From Candidatus Aenigmatarchaeota archaeon (GTDB lineage Archaea > Aenigmatarchaeota > Aenigmatarchaeia > Aenigmatarchaeales > Aenigmatarchaeaceae), in assembly GCA_018221065.1 (NCBI GenBank), contig JAAOXY010000070.1, positions 1-5,384 on the forward strand: a stretch of DNA of 5,384 nucleotides, written 5' to 3'. This document shows positions 1-4,490 of this stretch, piece by piece (position 1 is the first letter of the stretch; each line of letters begins with the position of its first letter). The notes beneath the pieces were generated by a model. The model did no database searches, had not been told where the DNA came from, and worked only from the letters and a program-made list of their open reading frames with translations. The position numbers and the translations under genes are program-made.

Positions 1-254
1 ACAGAAGAAACAGAAGCATGCATCTTAGTTAACTTACCAGTATCTTTGAAAATTATTATTACTGATATTTCTTCGTCTTCATCAAATTCCATAACCTTGT
101 CCATCAAAAGAGGTGTCATTTTCATATTTACTTCTAAGTTATTTACAGAAGAAACATCTTCTATTATTGTTCCATCTGAAACAGCTAAAACTGGTACCAT
201 AGTAAATGCAAAGCATATGACTATAGCTAATATCAAATATTTCCTAATATCCAC
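1..254 (-). CDS. Exported protein, N-terminal fragment (possible subtilase-type propeptide)
   Basis: Only the first 84 codons are present; the gene continues beyond base 1. I start it at the GTG at 254-252, because an in-frame TAG lies five codons upstream and no ATG lies between. This start gives a classic signal peptide: charged DIRK, a hydrophobic stretch to about residue 19, then a signal peptidase I-like site near VLA (residues about 21-23). The mature part is acidic and contains MTPLLMDKV, DEDEE and then a hydrophobic strand followed by FKDTGK. That layout (ligand-like 'P-x-L-x-x-K', acidic linker, VIV-F-K strand) resembles the propeptide start of archaeal S8 subtilases, but the catalytic domain is not in view, so this is only a suggestion. 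It has its own TATA-like box and is probably a separate transcription unit from the gene upstream. Confidence 0.75.
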   Translation of the reverse strand, partial: MDIRKYLILAIVICFAFTMVPVLAVSDGTIIEDVSSVNNLEVNMKMTPLLMDKVMEFDEDEEISVIIIFKDTGKLTKMHASVSS

Positions 255-266
255 ACCCCCGTTTAT

Positions 267-279
267 CTAATAATATTAG
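267..279. promoter_or_regulatory. 6-1-6 palindrome at the predicted transcription start
   Basis: The sequence CTAATAATATTAG is a perfect palindrome with one central base. It lies between the TATA-like box at 291-297 and the GTG start at 254, about where an archaeal transcript would begin. A dimeric regulator bound here could block initiation. No regulator is identified, and short AT palindromes arise readily by chance in DNA of this composition. Confidence 0.25.
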
Positions 280-290
280 ATTAGAATAAG

Positions 291-297
291 TTATAAA
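291..297 (-). promoter_or_regulatory. TATA-like box for the exported-protein gene
   Basis: On the minus strand this reads TTTATAA. It is centred about 40 bases before the GTG at 254. Archaeal TATA boxes sit about 25 bases before the transcript start, so the predicted 5' leader is only some 10-20 bases. No clear purine-rich BRE is visible directly upstream, because that space is taken by the hairpin at 298-324. Confidence 0.45.
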
Positions 298-324
298 TAA
301 GGTTTTCTATTCAAGAAAACCTTA
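298..324 (-). terminator. 10-bp perfect hairpin after the six-cysteine protein gene
   Basis: Arms TAAGGTTTTC (298-307) and GAAAACCTTA (315-324) pair perfectly around a 7-base loop. On the minus strand the hairpin follows the stop codon at 330 and is preceded by a run of six T (329-324). It is followed by more T-rich sequence merging into the next promoter. Archaeal termination depends mainly on T-runs, so the hairpin may instead stabilise the 3' end. Its position exactly between two genes favours an end-of-transcript role. Confidence 0.45.
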
Positions 325-329
325 AAAAA

Positions 330-950
330 TTAATAAAATACCTGTCTTCCTAGCAAGAAATTCTCTTTTGTTTCTACTATCTTAGCTCCTTCTGTGGTAG
401 TCAATGTTACTTCAAGGAAAGCATAGTCACTTGGATCTGGTGTGAAATCTTCATCAAATGAAGCAGATACATAAACACCGGTGTATTCATAATCATCTTC
501 TGCTATTTCTATATCAAACCATTCGTCTACGAGATCACCTTTGACAGCCTGATTTTCATCATCATACTCTCTAAGCCACAATTTAATATCAACTGTTCCT
601 GCTTGCTTTATTGTGCTTCCTTTAGCATCTTTTGGAGCTAATTTGAAATCAAAACTATCTAGACCATCTCTATTTGGATTAGAATTCTTTGATGTCAACA
701 GCAAGAAATGTAAAGAAGTAATATCTGTATACACTTCACAATACTTTGTACCTTCTGGCTTGCCATCATCTGTATCACAAGCATTCAAATCCTCACAATC
801 TCTAGTAAGTTCATAATTAAGACAAGTTTCTCCCCAATCACCGCATATCCATTCAGGAGTACATGCCTCTTCGTATGTCTCTACTTCTTGTTGAACACAA
901 AGAGATGTAGCTACCAATAGAACTAAAGACAATATAATAATCTTTTTCAT
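330..950 (-). CDS. Secreted six-cysteine (TSP1-like) protein with a beta-rich C-terminal domain
   Basis: A 206-residue protein of unknown function. Residues 1-17 form an export signal (KK followed by a hydrophobic core), with Cys18 just after it. The preceding residues ATSL are a poor lipobox because Leu is at -1, so lipid anchoring at C18 is possible but not assured. Residues 30-71 hold six cysteines (C30, C36, C43, C52, C58, C71) with W35, W39 and R50, matching the C-x3-W-x-C-x2-W ... R-x-C-x-D-L-x-x-C ... KP ... C pattern of thrombospondin type-1-like modules common in secreted proteins of DPANN archaea. Three disulfides are the likely arrangement. Residues about 74-200 are acidic with alternating hydrophobic strands (for example DIKLWLREYD, YTGVYVSASF), suggesting an Ig-like beta-sandwich. 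The start is backed by a strong GGAGGG site ten bases upstream. A surface or cell-contact role is inference. Confidence 0.85.
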   Translation of the reverse strand: MKKIIILSLVLLVATSLCVQQEVETYEEACTPEWICGDWGETCLNYELTRDCEDLNACDTDDGKPEGTKYCEVYTDITSLHFLLLTSKNSNPNRDGLDSFDFKLAPKDAKGSTIKQAGTVDIKLWLREYDDENQAVKGDLVDEWFDIEIAEDDYEYTGVYVSASFDEDFTPDPSDYAFLEVTLTTTEGAKIVETKENFLLGRQVFY

Positions 951-960
951 AATTAAATTT

Positions 961-966
961 CCCTCC
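961..966 (-). promoter_or_regulatory. Strong Shine-Dalgarno site for the six-cysteine protein
   Basis: The minus strand reads GGAGGG followed by a ten-base spacer to the ATG at 950. It is the strongest purine ribosome binding site among the genes after eL14, and it fixes this start. It also implies translation from a longer transcript, probably shared with the mini-protein gene ending at 975. Confidence 0.7.
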
Positions 967-974
967 AGTGTTAT

Positions 975-1154
975 TTATAATTTCTCTTTTTCTTTTCTTA
1001 CTTGCTGTGTCTTTCTTTTTAATTCTTCTTTCATTCTCAAACCACATTTCTTGCAAAATAATGCAATTTTCTTGGTATCTCCTTCATAGATTTCCATTTT
1101 AAACCCAAATTTATCATCTGGGAATTCAACACTACAATATGAACATTTTGCCAT
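975..1154 (-). CDS. 59-residue double-CxxC zinc-ribbon mini-protein
   Basis: A short gene reading MAKCSYCSVEFPDD and ending EKEKL before TAA. C4/C7 and C34/C37 form two CxxC knuckles about 27 residues apart, the geometry of a four-cysteine zinc ribbon. Residues 38-59 are a highly charged, lysine/arginine-rich probable helix, which could bind RNA, DNA or an acidic partner. The ATG lies four bases after the Cbf5 stop codon. A GGTGA ribosome site is formed across that stop, so the two genes are very probably translationally coupled. I do not recognise the family. Coupling to Cbf5 makes a ribosome- or RNA-linked job plausible, but this is inference. The regular coding frame, cysteine pairing and ribosome site together make it a real gene despite its size. 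Confidence 0.8.
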   Translation of the reverse strand: MAKCSYCSVEFPDDKFGFKMEIYEGDTKKIALFCKKCGLRMKEELKRKTQQVRKEKEKL

Positions 1155-1157
1155 AAA

Positions 1158-1163
1158 ATCACC
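1158..1163 (-). promoter_or_regulatory. Ribosome binding site overlapping the cbf5 stop codon
   Basis: The minus strand reads GGTGAT, with the TGA at its core serving as the Cbf5 stop, then three T and the ATG of the mini-protein at 1154. This arrangement lets a terminating ribosome restart on the next gene and identifies the mini-protein start. The surrounding 17 bases recur exactly at the eL34-eL14 junction (3065-3081). Confidence 0.65.
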
Positions 1164-2100
1164 TTTTCCACATCTTAGGATATGTTCCTTTTTTCATTAT
1201 AACTTTATCTGTTTTTATGCAACTTCCTCTTCTATTGTTAACCATTGTTTCACTATCCATCTTAGCTTTTCCAAAACCTACCATCTCACCCCTCATAGTA
1301 AAAATTCCAACAATAGCTTCCTTCTTTATATCATCAGTAAATTTTATTATTCCTGAAAGCATGACAGGAGCTCCGTTACAAATTGCATCAACAGCTGTAT
1401 CTTTCACAACAACAGAAGATATTGCATCTCCAATCAATTCAAGAGGATGTACAACATCTCTTATTTTATTTTCTTGGAAAGCATCAATAACATCTTGCAA
1501 AGTCACAAGATCTTTTTCTGTGAACTGACCTGATTTTGTTCTTCGTAATTCCTGTAAATGTGCACCAATACCAAGTTTCTTACCGATATCATCAGCAAGT
1601 CTTCTAATGTAAGTTCCAGCTTCACAACCAACTTTCATCAATATGTTTCTACCATCTATTTCCAATATCTCAAGATAGTATATCTGTCTCTCTCTAACTC
1701 TTCTAGCAACAGCAGATTTTATTGGTGGTAATTGTTTTATTTTTCCTATAAATTCATTACACACTTTCTTTATATCATCAATAGGCATTTCTTTATGTAA
1801 ATTAACCAAAGCAATATATTCCTTCTTACTGCTTAATAATATAGGCATCAATTTGGTCGAATCTTGCAAAGCAATGGCCATAACACCCGTTACTCTTGGA
1901 TCAAGAGTGCCGCCATGACTAGCTTTTGTAACACCAGTTATTTCCTTTATCCAAGCATCTACTTGATGAGATGTTGGACCAGAAGGCTTGTCTAGAATTA
2001 TCATACCTTTCTTCAGAAGCTCCTCATCTGTCCTTGACCCCGGATATGTTCCGTAATCACTTATAGATCCCTCTTCTGATTTCTGTATCCACTTTACCAT
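1159..2100 (-). CDS. cbf5: tRNA/rRNA pseudouridine synthase Cbf5 (H/ACA RNP catalytic subunit)
   Basis: A 313-residue member of the TruB/Cbf5/dyskerin family, which isomerises uridine to pseudouridine in rRNA guided by H/ACA RNAs with Nop10, Gar1 and L7Ae; archaeal Cbf5 can also modify tRNA U55. The catalytic domain spans about residues 30-215: GMIILDKPSGPTSHQV (32-47), then HGGTLDPRVTGV with the catalytic Asp67, and CEAGTYIRRLADDIG (159-173) with the conserved Tyr/Arg positions. Residues about 228-304 form the PUA domain, ending in the typical TDKVIMKKGTYPKMW tail. Length is slightly below the roughly 330-340 usual in other archaea. It follows the orphan gene by 15 bases, with tandem stops TAA-TAG and a weak GTGAT ribosome site, so it may be co-transcribed with it. 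In other archaea it normally follows eL14 directly or closely. Confidence 0.97.
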   Translation of the reverse strand: MVKWIQKSEEGSISDYGTYPGSRTDEELLKKGMIILDKPSGPTSHQVDAWIKEITGVTKASHGGTLDPRVTGVMAIALQDSTKLMPILLSSKKEYIALVNLHKEMPIDDIKKVCNEFIGKIKQLPPIKSAVARRVRERQIYYLEILEIDGRNILMKVGCEAGTYIRRLADDIGKKLGIGAHLQELRRTKSGQFTEKDLVTLQDVIDAFQENKIRDVVHPLELIGDAISSVVVKDTAVDAICNGAPVMLSGIIKFTDDIKKEAIVGIFTMRGEMVGFGKAKMDSETMVNNRRGSCIKTDKVIMKKGTYPKMWKR

Positions 2101-2115
2101 AATAACTAATCACTA

Positions 2116-2703
2116 TTATTCTTTAAAAATATAAAAACTCTCATCAGATACTAATTCAAAAGGTACTTCTGGACGATTATTTTCATCGAAGTATTCTTTA
2201 TTTACATTATCCCTAAGTCCTTCTTCAGTTAAATTGAGATAATGTTTAGATATTTCGTTTTCAATTTTTCTTCTATGTATCTCTTCTTGACCTAAAACAA
2301 TAAGAGTATTTCCTGAACCTATACCAATATTTTTATTATTTTCATAAATTTTATCCAACGACTGGTGATTATTTCCAATAATGAATGGGAAAGCCAATGG
2401 TCCAGAATCCCAACCATAGTGCATTTTCCAGAAATCATAAAAAAGTTCTCCTGAATTTTCCCATAAAAATGAGACCATATAACATTTTTGACTCCAATCT
2501 ATAGTCATACGTCCAGCAGGACCTGCACTTTCAGTTCCAATTAAATTACTAATATAATTTTTTATTGCGCTAATTTCATTTCTATCTAGTATGGGTTCTC
2601 CATTTTCTTTCAATACTGTCTCAATACCAAATTCAGGATAAATAATAAGAGGAGTTCTTCTATTATCCATAATAATTGGTTTATAAAATGTCATAAATAT
2701 CAT
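2116..2703 (-). CDS. Unrecognised 195-residue protein inserted between eL14 and Cbf5
   Basis: I do not recognise this family. The protein looks soluble: no signal peptide, no membrane segment, no CxxC pairs and no P-loop. It is rich in aromatic residues in the middle (about 70-108: WSQKCYMVSFLWE, FYDFWKMHYGWDSG, AFPF) and in charged helices later (about 138-175, QEEIHRRKIENEI and onward), suggesting an alpha/beta fold. The start is uncertain: in-frame ATGs lie at 2703, 2694 and 2670, none with a ribosome site. A TATA-like box at 2715-2724 would place the transcript start near 2694, favouring the second ATG as a leaderless start or the third with a short leader. By eye count GC is about 29% (159 of 540 bases, 2161-2700), below sampled stretches of its neighbours (roughly 35-48%), compatible with acquisition or relaxed constraint. 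Its cellular role is unknown. Confidence 0.75.
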   Translation of the reverse strand: MIFMTFYKPIIMDNRRTPLIIYPEFGIETVLKENGEPILDRNEISAIKNYISNLIGTESAGPAGRMTIDWSQKCYMVSFLWENSGELFYDFWKMHYGWDSGPLAFPFIIGNNHQSLDKIYENNKNIGIGSGNTLIVLGQEEIHRRKIENEISKHYLNLTEEGLRDNVNKEYFDENNRPEVPFELVSDESFYIFKE

Positions 2704-2714
2704 AAGTTTTTAAA

Positions 2715-2724
2715 ATTTATAAAT
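2715..2724 (-). promoter_or_regulatory. TATA-like box ahead of the orphan gene
   Basis: ATTTATAAAT is self-complementary, so it could face either way, but the only gene nearby lies on the minus strand. Its centre is about 26 bases from the ATG at 2694. The gap 2704-2764 is the largest break in the block from SecY to Cbf5, which supports an internal promoter driving the orphan gene and probably cbf5. Confidence 0.45.
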
Positions 2725-2751
2725 CCCAATATATGAGTAAATATCATATCA

Positions 2752-2764
2752 CGAAAAGAAATAA
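2752..2764 (-). terminator. T-rich tract directly after the eL14 stop codon
   Basis: The minus strand after the eL14 TAA reads TTATTTCTTTTCG. Archaeal RNA polymerase terminates on T-runs without needing a hairpin, so this may end or thin out the upstream transcript just before the new TATA-like box. The tract is interrupted, so read-through is likely. Confidence 0.3.
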
Positions 2765-3070
2765 TTACTCTTTAGATTCTTTTTTCTGTCTAAATTTTGT
2801 CGGAACCTGTATCTTTAATTTTTCAATAAGACCTGAAGCATTCCAAGCCTTTTCAACAGCAGAATCATCTGATCCTTCACTTATGTTAAAAATGTTTCTT
2901 GTTGGCTCAATATGTGTAATATTACACTTTCTTCTCTTTATTCTTGTTATTTGTCTTGGTCCAGTAACTGTAACAAAACCATCTTTAGGTGTATCCACGA
3001 CAACACAAAACTTACCTGCTTCTCTTCCAGCTATTTTCATGCAAACTCTTCCAACTTCTATTACTGCCAT
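2765..3070 (-). CDS. rpl14e: Large-subunit ribosomal protein eL14 (L14e)
   Basis: A 101-residue basic protein of the 50S subunit, found in archaea and eukaryotes. It opens with the KOW-like SH3 beta-barrel seen in the family: AVIEVGRVCMKIAGREAGK (2-20), then FCVVVDTPKDGFVTVTGP (21-38). The RIKRRKCNITHIEPT stretch (43-57) corresponds to the family's conserved 'RRR-N-HLEPT' segment that contacts rRNA. The last 20 or so residues form a charged lysine-rich tail, making it a little longer than many archaeal homologues. It starts four bases after the eL34 stop, with GGTGAT formed across that stop, so the two ribosomal proteins are coupled. In most archaea with this order a cytidylate kinase gene sits between them; here there is no room for one. 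Confidence 0.95.
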   Translation of the reverse strand: MAVIEVGRVCMKIAGREAGKFCVVVDTPKDGFVTVTGPRQITRIKRRKCNITHIEPTRNIFNISEGSDDSAVEKAWNASGLIEKLKIQVPTKFRQKKESKE

Positions 3071-3081
3071 AAAATCACCTT
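3065..3081 (-). promoter_or_regulatory. Coupled stop/ribosome site/start at eL34-eL14, repeated at cbf5-mini-protein
   Basis: The minus strand reads AAGGTGATTTTATGGCA: the TGA within GGTGA stops eL34 and the ATG starts eL14. The same 17 bases occur at 1149-1165, where they join cbf5 to the zinc-ribbon mini-protein. The shared part is ribosome site, stop, four-base spacer and Met-Ala start, so functional convergence is as likely as duplication. Confidence 0.6.
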
Positions 3082-3329
3082 ATTATCTCCTTTATTTTTA
3101 TTCTCATACACGGTGAACATAATTCAGGATATGGTCTTTCAGGTCTCTTCTTTGTAGTTGGCAATCTTCTTCTTTCTATTGATGTTAATTTAGGTTTGTT
3201 TAATTTGTGACCACAAACACCACACTTTTCATAAGAATGTTTTTCCTGTCTAATTTTAGTAACATGCCTCTTTCCAGGAGTCTTGACACCTACTTTCTTT
3301 CTTGCTCTTGTTCTTAATGCTCTTCTCAT
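3075..3329 (-). CDS. rpl34e: Large-subunit ribosomal protein eL34 (L34e)
   Basis: An 84-residue, strongly basic 50S protein of the archaeal/eukaryotic L34e family. Recognisable features are the arginine-rich start (MRRALRTRARKKV), KTPGKRHVT (16-24), the first zinc knuckle CGVC (C36/C39), the signature LPTTKKRPERPYPELC (56-71) and the second knuckle CSPC (C71/C74). The two CxxC pairs together bind one zinc. Length is within the usual 80-95 residues. Its ATG overlaps the TGA stop of the EMC3-like gene by four bases (ATGA, 3329-3326), so expression of an rRNA-binding protein is tied directly to a membrane insertase gene. Confidence 0.96.
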   Translation of the reverse strand: MRRALRTRARKKVGVKTPGKRHVTKIRQEKHSYEKCGVCGHKLNKPKLTSIERRRLPTTKKRPERPYPELCSPCMRIKIKEIIR

Positions 3330-3808
3330 ATTTCTACACCTAATATCTTCCTAAGCAATTGCGAACTTGGAAGTGAAATCATCATATACCATGCTAACCA
3401 ACCAAAATCATTACCAAAAAATGGCAATTCGAACGGAAGGAAAACAACAGGTCCTTCAAACAATGACGATATCCATGGCAAAAATGCCAGCACAAATATC
3501 ATTGTTGGAATCATTGGTTTCATTGAAAGCTTCATTTGCTGATTTGTTAATGACATCATTTCGCTCATTTTTTTACTTGCTGCGTCTGGATCTGTTTTCT
3601 GCAATTCCTTTGACTCAGCTTGCATAGCCTTTACCTTTGCTTTGATTTCTCTCATAGCGGTTTGGTCTATGAACTTCTTGTATATCAATGTAACAACAAA
3701 TGTCACAAGTATTGACATTATTGCCAATGCCAACGGATCTGGTAATACTAATATTGGTCCAAATATTGAACCCAATATCGAGTAATATTGGTCAATCATA
3801 ACACTCAC
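3326..3808 (-). CDS. EMC3/TMCO1/DUF106-type membrane protein insertase (Oxa1 superfamily)
   Basis: An integral membrane protein of 160 residues, with three membrane segments at about 24-44, 96-116 and 133-152, and a cytoplasmic charged coiled coil at about 50-92 (KAKVKAMQAESKELQ, SKKMSEMMSLTNQQM). This is the minimal Oxa1-superfamily layout of the archaeal DUF106 proteins, relatives of eukaryotic EMC3 and TMCO1 that help insert short membrane segments. Placement after secY and adk is the usual archaeal neighbourhood and strengthens the call. The start is ambiguous: a GTG at 3808 has GGAG only four bases upstream, whereas the ATG at 3799 (three residues shorter) has a GTGA five bases upstream, the spacing used elsewhere in this cluster. 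I favour the ATG slightly. The gene ends in the four-base overlap with eL34. Confidence 0.9.
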   Translation of the reverse strand: MSVMIDQYYSILGSIFGPILVLPDPLALAIMSILVTFVVTLIYKKFIDQTAMREIKAKVKAMQAESKELQKTDPDAASKKMSEMMSLTNQQMKLSMKPMIPTMIFVLAFLPWISSLFEGPVVFLPFELPFFGNDFGWLAWYMMISLPSSQLLRKILGVEI

Positions 3809-3824
3809 TTCACTCCTAACCTAT

Positions 3825-4490
3825 TTAAGCTTTTCCTATTAGTTTGAGTATAACAGGCCTCATTATATCAGGACCGCCATTTACATCTATATTTTTAACT
3901 ATTCCTCTTTTTTCATAGTATTCTATTAGAGGAGCTGTTTTTTCATAATAAAGTTTCAATCTATCTCTAACAATTGCTTCTGCATCGTCATCTCTTTGAT
4001 AAAGTTCACCGCTACATTTGTCACATATTCCCTCTTTCTCAGGCAACAATGGTGGCATATCGATACCGCCTTCGTGTATATCAGCAACATTATAGATATA
4101 TCCACATTTTCTACAAATTCTTCTTCCTGCAATTTTCTTAATTATTATTTCATCTGCCAATCTTACATTTAATACAAAATCAACATCAGTTATTTCATCC
4201 AACATTTTGGCTTGTTCCATATTTCTTGGAAAACCATCAAGTATAAAACCATTTTGAGCATCATCTTGTCCTAATCTATTCTTCAACATATCTATTACTA
4301 TTTCATCTGGAACAAGATCACCTTTGTCTATTATCTCTTTTATCTTAGCACTAAGTTCACTGCCACTAACAGCCTCAGCTCTAAAAAGATCACCTGTTGA
4401 TATATGAGGAACATTTAATTCTGGTGCCAATATTTTTGAAGCATAAGTTCCTTTTCCTGCTCCTGGTGCACCTAACATTATTATCTTCAT
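3825..4490 (-). CDS. adk: Adenylate kinase, bacterial type with zinc LID
   Basis: Catalyses ATP + AMP to 2 ADP in the cytoplasm. The 221-residue protein has the P-loop GAPGAGKGT (7-15), the NMP-binding STGDLFRAE (31-39) with Arg37, LDGFPRN (84-90), and a long LID domain (about 123-168) with four cysteines C126/C129 and C156/C159 in two CxxC pairs. These bind structural zinc, as in Gram-positive bacterial enzymes. RRDD-type arginines follow at R166, R175 and R177. This long-LID form differs from the trimeric AdkA enzyme found at this position in many methanogens and Thermoproteota, but is known in several euryarchaeal and DPANN lineages. The ATG directly follows the SecY TGA, and its ribosome site AGGAGGAG (4503-4496) is encoded in the final glycine codons of SecY. 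Confidence 0.97.
   Translation of the reverse strand: MKIIMLGAPGAGKGTYASKILAPELNVPHISTGDLFRAEAVSGSELSAKIKEIIDKGDLVPDEIVIDMLKNRLGQDDAQNGFILDGFPRNMEQAKMLDEITDVDFVLNVRLADEIIIKKIAGRRICRKCGYIYNVADIHEGGIDMPPLLPEKEGICDKCSGELYQRDDDAEAIVRDRLKLYYEKTAPLIEYYEKRGIVKNIDVNGGPDIMRPVILKLIGKA

Noticed and set aside
46..270. Plus-strand open frame of 74 codons
   Set aside because: It lies opposite the exported-protein gene, whose GTG start, signal peptide and promoter are coherent. The plus-strand product is a low-complexity Ser/Ile/Thr sequence with no ribosome site.
853..1056. Minus-strand open frame of 67 codons spanning the mini-protein and the next start
   Set aside because: It overlaps two better-supported genes in another frame, has no ribosome site at its start and encodes a run of lysines and arginines from an A-rich stretch.
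975..1154. Mini-protein as Nop10, the known small zinc partner of Cbf5
   Set aside because: Two CxxC pairs are present, but their wide spacing (about 27 residues) and a late basic tail do not match what I know of Nop10, which has a compact ribbon followed by a proline-containing linker and helix.
1217..1528. Plus-strand open frame of 103 codons
   Set aside because: It is the antisense shadow of the Cbf5 PUA region; the product is Ser/Thr/Ile-rich without motifs.
2733..3157. Two overlapping plus-strand open frames opposite eL14 and eL34
   Set aside because: Both are antisense to clearly identified ribosomal protein genes, and their hydrophobic Ser/Phe/Leu composition is the usual shadow of lysine-rich coding DNA.
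3367..3627. Plus-strand open frame of 86 codons
   Set aside because: It is antisense to the EMC3-like gene, whose membrane topology and family context are convincing.
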